Assembly (NCBI GenBank): GCA_002399445.1
Contig: DHDR01000020.1
Span: 22,048-73,268, forward strand
Direction of reading: 5' to 3'
Origin: Ruminococcaceae bacterium UBA4871
GTDB lineage: Bacteria; Bacillota; Clostridia; Oscillospirales; Acutalibacteraceae
DNA length: 51,221 nucleotides
Of this stretch, positions 1-7,156 are shown piece after piece. The position numbers and the translations under genes are program-made. Each line of letters opens with the position of its first letter. Within the stretch, counting starts at the first letter, position 1. Under the pieces are notes generated by a model. That model saw only the letters and a list, made by a program, of their open reading frames with translations, had not been told where the DNA came from and searched no databases.

Positions 1-174
1 TCCCAAAAAAGTTCCGCTTCCGGAAACCGCCCTGCCTTGTTTTCCAAGGTCCTGCAGTGTCTCCCCGTTTTCCGGCTGCTGTAAAACCTGCGTGTATTTT
101 TGGTTCTCCATACGAAGTGTGTCCGGCAGCCGCGGCCATGTAAAATTCCGGTATCCCATATAGAGCCCTGTCAT
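1..174 (-). CDS. phage-like structural protein, N-terminal part (runs off the left edge)
   Basis: Only the first 58 codons are in the window; the gene continues beyond base 1. The ATG overlaps the stop of the preceding 31-residue ORF in an ATGA junction, so the two are translationally coupled. The visible protein begins MTGLYMGYRNFTWP and has a glycine-rich stretch near residues 43-58 (LQDLG, then GRAVSGSGTFLG). I recall similar YRNFTWP...LQDLG...GSGTF N-termini in prophage-like clusters of Clostridia, but I cannot name the family with confidence. Its position after the neck genes suggests a virion or tail component. Function unknown. Confidence 0.6.
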   Translation of the reverse strand, partial: MTGLYMGYRNFTWPRLPDTLRMENQKYTQVLQQPENGETLQDLGKQGRAVSGSGTFLG

Positions 175-266
175 GTTTCTTCCTCCAGTGTTCTCGGATA
201 GCGCAGGCTTTCCAATTCCAGCTTCTCGCTCAGTTCCTCCTGTGCTGTCTGCAGATTCTGATTCAC
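171..266 (-). CDS. 31-residue peptide in the capsid cluster
   Basis: A GTG start at 266 has a GGGGGAGG ribosome binding site 8 bases upstream, and the reading frame runs 31 codons to a TGA that overlaps the next ATG. The peptide is rich in Glu and Leu (LQTAQEELSEKLELESL), so it could form a short amphipathic helix or coiled coil. The same frame stays open upstream to about 638, but that extension runs antiparallel to nothing useful: it overlaps the 94-residue gene fully and has no binding site. The strong site and tight coupling argue for real translation. It may be a small structural or assembly factor, or only a coupling device for the next gene. Function unknown. Confidence 0.5.
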   Translation of the reverse strand: MNQNLQTAQEELSEKLELESLRYPRTLEEET

Positions 267-271
267 AGTAT

Positions 272-556
272 TCACCTCCCCCAACCGTCCTGTAACTCCA
301 AAACTGCCCATGTATACAGCCGATGCCCTTCCGCAAAGACACCATCGCAGCGAAGTACTGTATAAACATGCTCCATGCATTGCAGCCTGTCGCCTGTTTT
401 CGGGCAGAAATCGAATGGAGCCGTACAAAGATAGCGGTCGTCCTCTGTGCTGCTTTGATTCATCGGCCGAATCAGCACCGGTGCTTCTTTTCCTTCGCAG
501 ACTGCAGAACTGCCATAGCGTTTCAGCAGGTCTGCAATCAAGATTTGCCGGTTCAC
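272..556 (-). CDS. putative head-completion / neck protein
   Basis: A 94-residue protein starting with GTG at 556, with an AGGAG site 6 bases upstream and a GTGA overlap with the stop of the upstream connector gene. It is a small, compact protein with Cys and Trp near the C-terminus (YTWAVLELQDGWG) and no membrane segment. A gene of this size directly after the connector is typical of head-closure or minor head-tail joining proteins in HK97-type phages. The assignment rests on position and size only; I do not recognise the sequence. It is the last recognisable head gene before the left edge. Confidence 0.55.
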   Translation of the reverse strand: MNRQILIADLLKRYGSSAVCEGKEAPVLIRPMNQSSTEDDRYLCTAPFDFCPKTGDRLQCMEHVYTVLRCDGVFAEGHRLYTWAVLELQDGWGR

Positions 557-888
557 GGAATACTCCTGAAAGCAAATGCTTCATCATGCAGATAGGGTGC
601 CGCCGCATTCCGTGCATCCAGCCAGATTCTTTTGGCATTCCGATTTGTATTTCCTCCGGTGAAACGGACTTCTCCCGCCGTAAAGTCGCCGTCCGGCTCT
701 GTAAGGGAAATTTGCCAGTTTACCAAAGCAGCAGCTGCTGTTTCTAACAGGCTGTCCCCGCCTGCTCGAATCCGTTTCCCTTCCAGCCTTTGTACGGCAT
801 CCTGTACCAGCGGCAGATAGGTCTGTGCGTCCTCGTCCGTCATATCCCGCAGCAGCCGCAGCTTTTCCAACACATTTTGTGTATTCAT
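553..888 (-). CDS. putative head-tail connector protein (gp6-like)
   Basis: A 111-residue protein. I chose the ATG at 888 because AAGGAG lies just upstream; an open extension to 924 lacks a site. The N-terminal half is helical (VLEKLRLLRDMTDEDAQTYL, then a second helix with VQRLEG), followed by an alanine-rich helix (ETAAAALVNWQI). That all-helical layout, the length of about 110 residues and the place directly after the major capsid gene fit the gp6-like connector family, which forms a ring on the portal and links it to neck proteins. Family membership is inferred from layout rather than a recognised signature. Confidence 0.6.
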   Translation of the reverse strand: MNTQNVLEKLRLLRDMTDEDAQTYLPLVQDAVQRLEGKRIRAGGDSLLETAAAALVNWQISLTEPDGDFTAGEVRFTGGNTNRNAKRIWLDARNAAAPYLHDEAFAFRSIP

Positions 889-953
889 AAATCTCCTTCC
901 AAACAAACCCCGCCCCTGACCCACAAGCGAATCGCTGCACCTTTATTTTCAAA

Positions 954-1961
954 TCAGGCCGTATACTCCAAAACTTTCACAGCGCCGCTGAATATTTTCG
1001 TGAACCCTGCAATGGTGCTGATGGTCGCGCGTTCCAACTGACGGTCAATCAGTTTGTCATATTCAGTCTGCACATCACCTGCCTGCACCATTTCCAATGC
1101 GCAGGTATGGTCAATACCGATGAGCTGTCCATTCGGTACGTCCGGAATATGCAGCAGCTGTGCACCCAGCGGGGCTACCAGCTTTCCCGTACCCTGAAAG
1201 TTCAAACCGGCCTGTGCATCCCGCATTTCCGGCAAGGCAAGAATGGTCTGCACGGCCGCAGTTCCTCCCAACAGGCAGTTTAAACGGTAAGGAGAAAGCT
1301 TTCCCCAAATTTGTAACAGGTCTTGATAGGTAATTGCCCCTGATGCCGTGACAATTTCCGCTTTATCGGTACCATCGTCTCCGTTAAGCAGGACTTGGAC
1401 AGCATCCCCCATCTGCGCACGGGCAATGTACGCGCCAATTTGCCGCAGGGTAACTGTGAAAAGATCCAGATGCTGGAACCGAAGCGCTTCATAACTGGCC
1501 ACCAGCATGCGGCCGCGTTTATGCAGCTGCACCAGATGGTCTTGCGTGCGTACTACCGTCTGCGGAATGGCCGTACCTTCCGCAACCATTTTCAGCTTTT
1601 TCTCCTCTTGCAGCGGTGCGCTGGTAATGGTTCGATAGTCCATTCCTTCTATCTGTGTGGTGGTCGCCACCAGATTGGGCAGCAGATTTTCCTGCTCAAT
1701 GCCCTGCCGCACTGCGCGGCAGATATACTCTGGAAACAATGCCGCGCTGTCGCCCGTCTGAAAAAATTTTTCTACCCGGTCGCTTCCCCGACCGTTCACA
1801 TGGATGTCAAAACGTTTGAGCTGGCGCTGATAGGCATCCAGCCCTTCCAGCGGCGTTCCGCGGTAAGCTTCCGAATTGTCCAGCGATTCCAGTACCTGTG
1901 AAAAGCTTTTCCCCGTTCCGTACATACCCTTTTCCAAATGCAGATTTTCATAAAATGCCAT
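954..1961 (-). CDS. phage major capsid protein (HK97-fold type)
   Basis: 335 residues from the ATG at 1961, with GGAGG 9 bases upstream; a GTG three codons earlier sits too close to that site. The protein would form the capsid shell. The order N-terminal arm, then a long E-loop-like and peripheral-domain region, and its place after the protease and decoration genes, support a HK97-fold capsid protein. Visible landmarks are the N-terminal MAFYENLHLEKGMY segment, a central domain (LVATTTQIEGMDYRTITSAPLQ) and a C-terminal segment ending GFTKIFSGAVKVLEYTA. No long N-terminal scaffold (delta) domain is apparent, which matches having a separate protease/scaffold gene upstream. Confidence 0.8.
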   Translation of the reverse strand: MAFYENLHLEKGMYGTGKSFSQVLESLDNSEAYRGTPLEGLDAYQRQLKRFDIHVNGRGSDRVEKFFQTGDSAALFPEYICRAVRQGIEQENLLPNLVATTTQIEGMDYRTITSAPLQEEKKLKMVAEGTAIPQTVVRTQDHLVQLHKRGRMLVASYEALRFQHLDLFTVTLRQIGAYIARAQMGDAVQVLLNGDDGTDKAEIVTASGAITYQDLLQIWGKLSPYRLNCLLGGTAAVQTILALPEMRDAQAGLNFQGTGKLVAPLGAQLLHIPDVPNGQLIGIDHTCALEMVQAGDVQTEYDKLIDRQLERATISTIAGFTKIFSGAVKVLEYTA

Positions 1962-1975
1962 AGATAACACCCTCC

Positions 1976-2314
1976 TTACAGAATAAATCCAACATGTGTG
2001 CTGTCTGCGTCCACAACTAAGCGCTGCAGTCCGGCGGTCCCTGCTGCTTCTGCTTTGATGTTTCCGTCCGCATCAGCAGTCAGGACCTGATAACCGACAT
2101 TGGGCTTTGTCCCGCTGTAAGGCAGCGAAACATATCCGTTTAGCTGCACGGCCGCAAATCCGTCCCGCCAGGAAAGTACAACTCCGCAGAAAGTTCCCTC
2201 GGCTTTTGTCACCGCTCCGCTGTCTGTCACCATCACCGGCATACCCGGTTCCGTTTCAGCGGTACAAGCGAAAGTTGCAGCATTTTCCGCATATCCATTC
2301 ATGGCTGTTTCCAT
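1976..2314 (-). CDS. putative capsid decoration / stabilising protein
   Basis: 112 residues, ATG at 2314 with GGAGG upstream, ending 14 bases before the capsid start. The sequence is small, beta-rich and glycine-rich (GMPVMVTDSGAVTKAEGTFCGVV, here only quoted in part as GMPVMVTDSGAV, then FCGVVLSW) and resembles the general pattern of DUF2190-type or lambda gpD-like capsid decoration proteins that sit immediately before or after the major capsid gene. No catalytic motif and no membrane segment are seen. The name is an inference from the position and composition. Confidence 0.6.
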   Translation of the reverse strand: METAMNGYAENAATFACTAETEPGMPVMVTDSGAVTKAEGTFCGVVLSWRDGFAAVQLNGYVSLPYSGTKPNVGYQVLTADADGNIKAEAAGTAGLQRLVVDADSTHVGFIL

Positions 2315-2363
2315 AAAATATTCCTCCTAGTATACTTTAAAAGATTATAACAAATAGTATCAT

Positions 2364-3236
2364 TCAAATTCGAAACCCTTCGTCCGCATCCACACTGTCT
2401 TTTTTGACAGCAAGCTGTGGTTCCAGCGGTACATGCCGGTTTGCTTCTGCCCGCAGGCCTTTTTCTACCTGCTCCAGTTCCTCTGGAGAAAGCCCTTGTG
2501 CCATTTTGCGAGCTGTTTCTATTGCGATACCCGGGTAAGCAATCGTAAAATATTTAGCTGTTTCCTGTGTCAGTTTTTCTTTCCATTTTCTTCCCCAAAC
2601 TGCATCTTCTGATTCGAACTTGCCGGCTGCCTTACTCCAGCTTTTCGTCACGCCAGCTTCCCGCTGTGCCGGAACTGCTACAAAACTCCATTCATAAGCA
2701 TCCTGTGGGTCACTTAAAACCGTGCAGCAGGTTTGTCCATGGTAAACCTGCCCGTTGACATGCCCGCAGTCTTTTCTGCGCCGGTCTGCGCCGCAGATGG
2801 AGCAGACTGCGCTTCCCACGCTGCAGCCCACGCTCACCTCTTTTTTGATGCCGCTGTCAATTTCCAAAATAAGGTCTTGGTTTCCCTGTGTCCGCGGCAT
2901 ATAAGCTTTGGCTACCAGCCGAGTATAGGGTTCTCCACAGGAAGTTTTCCTGCTGTTGTCCGTTTCCACCTTTGTATCATAGATACGGGCACTTTGCGTT
3001 GCTGCGTCCATACTGTGGTTGAAAATTCCGCTTTTCCCCCGAAACAGTTCCGCCAGCTTTTGAAGTGCCTGCGAAGCAAAGCGTTCCCCATCACGGTCCA
3101 CTTCATTGTCACACAGCACCACTTTAAAGGTGTACACTTCTTCCGCGGTAAACGGTCTGCGCGTATAGCGGTTGATTTTTGCCAAATCTTCTTTTTCCGG
3201 TTCCAACGCACTTTTCAGGACATATCCACTTTGCAA
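2364..3236 (-). CDS. putative prohead protease / scaffold with an embedded Cys-His cluster (XkdF-like)
   Basis: 290 residues from a TTG at 3236, with GGAGA 8 bases upstream. The N-terminal half resembles phage prohead proteases: FNHS near residue 68 could carry the catalytic histidine and EVSVGCSVG near residue 135 the serine. Right after it comes CSICG, CGH, and a further Cys pair before YEWSFVAVPAQREAGV, which looks like a zinc-binding insertion. The C-terminal 90 residues are helical and charged and could be the scaffold. Similar proteins in Clostridia are usually called prohead protease or hypothetical. Active-site assignments are inferred by eye. It lies between portal and capsid genes, the usual place for the maturation protease. 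Confidence 0.65.
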   Translation of the reverse strand: MQSGYVLKSALEPEKEDLAKINRYTRRPFTAEEVYTFKVVLCDNEVDRDGERFASQALQKLAELFRGKSGIFNHSMDAATQSARIYDTKVETDNSRKTSCGEPYTRLVAKAYMPRTQGNQDLILEIDSGIKKEVSVGCSVGSAVCSICGADRRRKDCGHVNGQVYHGQTCCTVLSDPQDAYEWSFVAVPAQREAGVTKSWSKAAGKFESEDAVWGRKWKEKLTQETAKYFTIAYPGIAIETARKMAQGLSPEELEQVEKGLRAEANRHVPLEPQLAVKKDSVDADEGFRI

Positions 3237-3254
3237 ACTAAAAGTCTCCTTTCC

Positions 3255-4391
3255 CTAAATCTCTTTTCGCAGTTTTTCTGTCTGTACCTGAATCAGTTCT
3301 GCCTGCGCATTGTTCAGCGCTGCCTTTGCCAGTTCTGTCTGATCCTGCAGTGTCACATCATTCCACACAATGTCAAATGGCATGGAACAGCCAAGCAACC
3401 GCATCCATAAAGAGCAAATCCGGTCAATAACCGGGTTCAGCAGTCTCCGGTAAGCCTCCAGTTCACTGGTCAGAATATCTGCCTGCTGGCTGCTCATGCG
3501 CTCCGTACTGGACCACGAAAGTCCCAGCAGGAACGGCGGTACCCCCAGTTTCGCGACAATTTGTTCCAGCATCTGCCGCACCGGTACCTCGCTGTCTAAA
3601 ATCTGGTTGTCCGCACCGATTGCTTGGATATGTACATCCCCAACCGCAACAAAATCGCTTTTGCTTCCCGGCCGCATTGCTTTGCTCCACTCTTCCGCCA
3701 TCTGCTGTGCATGTTCTGCTGCAAAAGCACTGTCCTCTGCACCCGGACGGCAGGTTACCGCAAACCGCACATTTCCGGCACGCTCCCAGTTAACGCCGAT
3801 TGCATGATAAATTTTAATCAGAATATCACTGACAAATGAAAGCCCCTGCAGGATGCTGGTGCCCTTTGCGCTGCCCGGCTTCGGGTTCAGTGCTGTGTGA
3901 AACACCAGTTCCGGGTATTGAACAGGTTTGCTGCCTCCTATACATCGACGGCAGACTTCAATTTCCAGCGGTGACTGAACCCGAAGTTCCACATCTTCCA
4001 AAGAGGCGTTATACAGCGCTTTGAGTTCCCCATTTTGCACCACTGCTTCCCCAACCGCATTTCCATAAGTCAGCAGCTGACTTAAGTATGTTGTCAAAAA
4101 TGCATGAATTCCCGCATTTCCTGCTCCCACCGGAATGGTGTGCAAAAACATGTTCAGTTGATCCTGTGTTCTCCGTTCACTGCATTCTACATGGAATTTC
4201 CCAACCAGCCGCACCAGTTTGTCCAATGCCGCATCAATCATCGGCACTGATTCCCGCAGCTGCCGATAAAGGCGCAGCTCGCCGGAATTCAACGGAACAT
4301 ATTTTCTGACTGCCTCAAACGGCAGTTCTTCCCCTCCGGTCTGCACCGCCAGCACACCACTGCGTGGTATTCGCTTTTTCCTTCTCAGCAT
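3255..4391 (-). CDS. phage portal protein
   Basis: 378 residues, ATG at 4391 preceded by GGGAGG. The portal forms the dodecameric DNA-entry ring at one capsid vertex and docks the terminase. Typical landmarks are the helical wing (VPMIDAALDKLVRLVG), the segment ending LLTYGNAVGEAVV, and the clip/stem region containing LGVPPFLLGL followed by a long helix (ADILTSELEAYRRLLNPVIDRI). It is short for a portal (commonly 400-550 residues). It follows the large terminase by 58 bases, the normal order. The C-terminus ends in a helix rich in Gln and Glu. Confident as a portal; subfamily not determined. Confidence 0.85.
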   Translation of the reverse strand: MLRRKKRIPRSGVLAVQTGGEELPFEAVRKYVPLNSGELRLYRQLRESVPMIDAALDKLVRLVGKFHVECSERRTQDQLNMFLHTIPVGAGNAGIHAFLTTYLSQLLTYGNAVGEAVVQNGELKALYNASLEDVELRVQSPLEIEVCRRCIGGSKPVQYPELVFHTALNPKPGSAKGTSILQGLSFVSDILIKIYHAIGVNWERAGNVRFAVTCRPGAEDSAFAAEHAQQMAEEWSKAMRPGSKSDFVAVGDVHIQAIGADNQILDSEVPVRQMLEQIVAKLGVPPFLLGLSWSSTERMSSQQADILTSELEAYRRLLNPVIDRICSLWMRLLGCSMPFDIVWNDVTLQDQTELAKAALNNAQAELIQVQTEKLRKEI

Positions 4392-4449
4392 TCTATCCTC
4401 CCGTCCTCATTGAGCCAGCATATTTTGTTCTTCCATAAATAGGGACTTA

Positions 4450-5679
4450 TCAACCCCGCTCAGCGGAAGCTGCCGCAAAAGTTGCACCGTGAGTCTGCAG
4501 CACAGAAGAAACAAAATACCGCAGGTCATCCATTGCATGGTCATTTTCTTTAACGGGAGCTTCCTTGTCCTCCTGCCATCGGTAAAGAGAAAATTCCCGC
4601 CAGCAGTCCCGGCAGTTCCGGCAAATGCGCACTTTTCCCTCTTTCAGGGCCATTGCCGTCCGCCGAATCCCCTGCAGTACGTCATTGCGCGCCGGCATCA
4701 CGGAAAATTTTCCATGTCTCCGGATAGTCTCCATAAAACTCGCCGCAGAAGGATCGACAATCACACGTGAAATCCGTTTTTCCCCGCACAGTTTTTCCAG
4801 CCCTTCATAATGCTCCTCATCTGTACGCGGACCGTTTTTTCGACCATCATAGTAGTATTCGTCTATTCGGTACCACACATTTTTCTTACGGCCCCAAAGG
4901 CCAAAGGAACTTGGGTTCTGTGTTCCATAGTCACAGCTCACCACATATTCTTCACAAAGTTCCGGCACATCCACCGCTGCTTCCTCTTCCATGAAAGGAT
5001 AAATTAAACCTTGCGCCGCCACCCATTTGCCCTGCACATAGCGCTCATAAAATGTACCGGTATACAAATTTCGGTACCGCTCCCGCATTTTCGGGGAAAG
5101 CCCCGGGTTGTCCTCCATCATAAAGTGCAGGTGCAGCGCGTTCCTATCTTTCGCATTCCGAATCCATTCCCGATAAAACCAGTGCCCCGGGCTTTCCGGA
5201 TTACAGTTAAACCAAAAGCGGCTCCCCTCGACACTGCAGCGGGCCAACGCCTGCTCCACAAATTCGCGCGGCATCAATGCTGCTTCATCAAATAACACCC
5301 CCGCCAGTGTAATCCCTTGGATGAGTGCTGCACTGCTCGAATCCCGTCCGCCGAAAAGATAAAAGCGGTTCCTGCACCGCCCTGCTGTAACAGTCAGCAG
5401 CCCTTCCCCATTTTTCAATCCATAGTGGAATCCGGCAGCCGTCAGCGCCGGCAGCAAAGTCGTAATCAGATTCCGCTTCAGCGAACGTACGGTCTTTCCG
5501 CAGATGGCAAAACTTTTTCCGGAAAAAGATGCCATGGCCCAGCAGACAAACCCAAGGCCCATACAAAGGGTTTTTCCGCTGCGTACAGCACCATCACACA
5601 CCAATGCGTCATACTTTTCATCTTCACTTCCCGGACACCACCACGTCATGGCCCGGAGTTGTTTTCTGCTAAACTGCAT
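4450..5679 (-). CDS. terminase large subunit (PBSX-type)
   Basis: 409 residues, ATG at 5679 with GAGG inside the end of the preceding gene. It is the ATP-driven DNA packaging motor and nuclease. The ATPase domain has a Walker-A-like GAVRSGKT at residues 30-37 and a Walker B LFDEAAL near residue 130; the RNase-H-like nuclease domain begins at SCDYGTQNPSSFGLW (first acidic residue D) and carries a late acidic motif at MDDLRYF near the C-terminus. The motif set and length fit the PBSX/Terminase_3 family. All expected catalytic residues appear present, so there is no sign of decay. It overlaps the TerS-like gene by 11 bases. Confidence 0.92.
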   Translation of the reverse strand: MQFSRKQLRAMTWWCPGSEDEKYDALVCDGAVRSGKTLCMGLGFVCWAMASFSGKSFAICGKTVRSLKRNLITTLLPALTAAGFHYGLKNGEGLLTVTAGRCRNRFYLFGGRDSSSAALIQGITLAGVLFDEAALMPREFVEQALARCSVEGSRFWFNCNPESPGHWFYREWIRNAKDRNALHLHFMMEDNPGLSPKMRERYRNLYTGTFYERYVQGKWVAAQGLIYPFMEEEAAVDVPELCEEYVVSCDYGTQNPSSFGLWGRKKNVWYRIDEYYYDGRKNGPRTDEEHYEGLEKLCGEKRISRVIVDPSAASFMETIRRHGKFSVMPARNDVLQGIRRTAMALKEGKVRICRNCRDCWREFSLYRWQEDKEAPVKENDHAMDDLRYFVSSVLQTHGATFAAASAERG

Positions 5680-5977
5680 CTTTTCCTCTGCCTTCAGCCG
5701 ATTCCTGCACGGCTTGTGCCGACCGATTCAGCGCACTGTAAAGCGGCTGCATATCTTCCTCTTCGCCAAGCTGTGCCAGCATTTGTGCTGCTTTCAGCCG
5801 GTCTGCAAATTTGATTTCTACACCTTTGTCACTGTGCTTTAGCTCCGAAATGCAATAAAGGTCCAGCTTCTGCAGATGCTCTGGTTCCTGCGGTTCATAC
5901 AGCAGCTCCACCGCATCATTGATTTTTCCGCGTGCCAGCCTGCGGCAGACACGCAGTGCCTCTTTCCGTGTATCCAT
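5669..5977 (-). CDS. terminase small subunit-like protein, short
   Basis: 102 residues from the ATG at 5977, with AGGAGGG 5 bases upstream. The segment DAVELLYEPQ...LDLYCISELKHSDKGVEIKFADRLKAAQMLAQL resembles the central and C-terminal oligomerisation part of phage small terminases. The usual N-terminal helix-turn-helix that recognises pac or cos DNA is not evident, and the protein is shorter than the usual 140-180 residues. The in-frame sequence upstream is open back to a TAG near 6055 but has no convincing start or site. The gene is the first of the head operon and overlaps terL, supporting the assignment. Loss of the DNA-binding domain would be expected in a sequence-nonspecific packaging system. 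Confidence 0.65.
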   Translation of the reverse strand: MDTRKEALRVCRRLARGKINDAVELLYEPQEPEHLQKLDLYCISELKHSDKGVEIKFADRLKAAQMLAQLGEEEDMQPLYSALNRSAQAVQESAEGRGKDAV

Positions 5978-6069
5978 TTCATCCCTCCTATTTCTGCAGG
6001 TTCTTGATTTCTTCCTGCAGTCCTCCCACAAATACCGGTTAAAAGTAGCCGCAAACGCCTATTTTATAC

Positions 6070-6109
6070 AAAAAGTCAGCCGGTTATCGGAAAAATCGGC
6101 TGACTTTTT
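6070..6109. terminator. bidirectional hairpin between the capsid cluster and degV
   Basis: A perfect 13-bp inverted repeat (AAAAAGTCAGCCG at 6070-6082 and its complement at 6097-6109) with a 14-base loop and A/T runs on both sides. It lies upstream of both divergent units, so it probably ends transcription from outside or marks the element boundary. Confidence 0.6.
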
Positions 6110-6181
6110 ATAAAAATAACAAGTAAATTTTATGGTAAGCGGTTTTTAATACTACATCAGTTATTTTTTGATACTTTTTGC

Positions 6182-6210
6182 TTGAATTTTCAGATTTCAG
6201 ATGCTACTAT
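6182..6210 (+). promoter_or_regulatory. degV promoter
   Basis: TTGAAT at 6182-6187 and TACTAT at 6205-6210 with 17 bases between; the degV start lies 29 bases downstream. Confidence 0.6.
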
Positions 6211-6239
6211 AAAAGAAATACCAAATAAAGGAGCGCATC

Positions 6240-7112
6240 ATGAACGATTATGTGATTCTCACGGATTCCAGCTGTGACCTTCCGGCAGATCTGGTACAAG
6301 CTTTGAAAATTGTCATCTTGCCGCTGACCTTTCGGCTGAATGGAAAAGACTATAAAAATTTTCTGGACGGCAGTAATCTATCTTTTCGGGAGTTTTATTT
6401 GCATATCCGCAACGGGGAATCTTGTGTAACAAATGCTGTGAATATTGAAGAATATAAAGCCGCTGTGGAACCTTTTCTGCAGGAAGGGAAAGATGTTTTG
6501 TGCATCTGCTTTTCCTCTGGACTTTCTGCAACATGGAACGCAGCAAAAATAGCATGCACAGATCTTGCCAGCCATTACCCTGAACGCACGATCGAGGTGG
6601 TTGATTCCCTGTCTGCTTCCCTTGGGCAGGGCTTGCTGGTTTACTATGCTGCACAAAAACGCAAAGCAGGAGAATCCCTTGATTCTGTTACAAATTGGCT
6701 GGAACAAAACAAGTTGCATCTGTGCCATTGGTTCACCGTAGATGACCTGCAGTATCTGAAACGCGGCGGCCGCATCAATACTGCCACTGCTCTTTTGGGC
6801 ACCATGATGGGGATGAAACCAGTTATGCATATGGATGAGAGCGGCCACCTTGCAGGAGTCAGTAAAGTCCGCGGACGCCGCGCATCACTTGATGCATTGG
6901 TAAAGCATATGGAACAGACTGCAGTGGATCCAAAAGATCAAGTCGTCTTTATCAGCCACGCCGACGCTTACACAGATGCTAAATATGTCGCAAAACAAGT
7001 CAAAACACACCTGGGTGTCAAAAAGGTTTTAATAAATTTTGTCGGTCCAGTCATTGGCGCACATGCCGGTCCCGGAACCGTTGCATTGTTTTTTCTTGGT
7101 ACTGAAAGATAA
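6240..7112 (+). CDS. DegV family fatty-acid-binding protein
   Basis: 290 residues, ATG at 6240 after AAAGGAG. DegV/FakB proteins bind a fatty acid and, in the known cases, present it to the FakA kinase for entry into phospholipid synthesis. The sequence shows the family N-terminus (VILTDSSCDLPADLV), the fatty-acid-site motif (CICFSSGLSATWNAA, near residue 90) and the C-terminal GPVIGAHAGPGTVALFF. Length matches the family. No fakA kinase gene is adjacent. It is a single-gene unit with its own promoter and a bidirectional terminator. Confident for the family; which lipid it binds cannot be told. Confidence 0.93.
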   Translation: MNDYVILTDSSCDLPADLVQALKIVILPLTFRLNGKDYKNFLDGSNLSFREFYLHIRNGESCVTNAVNIEEYKAAVEPFLQEGKDVLCICFSSGLSATWNAAKIACTDLASHYPERTIEVVDSLSASLGQGLLVYYAAQKRKAGESLDSVTNWLEQNKLHLCHWFTVDDLQYLKRGGRINTATALLGTMMGMKPVMHMDESGHLAGVSKVRGRRASLDALVKHMEQTAVDPKDQVVFISHADAYTDAKYVAKQVKTHLGVKKVLINFVGPVIGAHAGPGTVALFFLGTER

Positions 7113-7156
7113 AAGAAGGACCTGCCGCAGATTATTATACGGCAGGTCCTTCTTTT
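7111..7156. terminator. bidirectional terminator between degV and htrA
   Basis: A 17-bp inverted repeat (7111-7127 and 7140-7156, core GAAGGACCTGCCG) with a 12-base loop. It serves the two convergent genes and includes the ends of both coding regions. Confidence 0.9.

Noticed and set aside
171..638. A long version (155 codons) of the 31-residue ORF
   Set aside because: The extension fully overlaps the neck-like gene in another frame and lacks a binding site; the GTG at 266 has a strong one.
5978..6069. A short reading frame upstream of the TerS-like gene
   Set aside because: A GTG start gives only about 13 codons and no recognised peptide; it may be a decayed gene end but cannot be supported.
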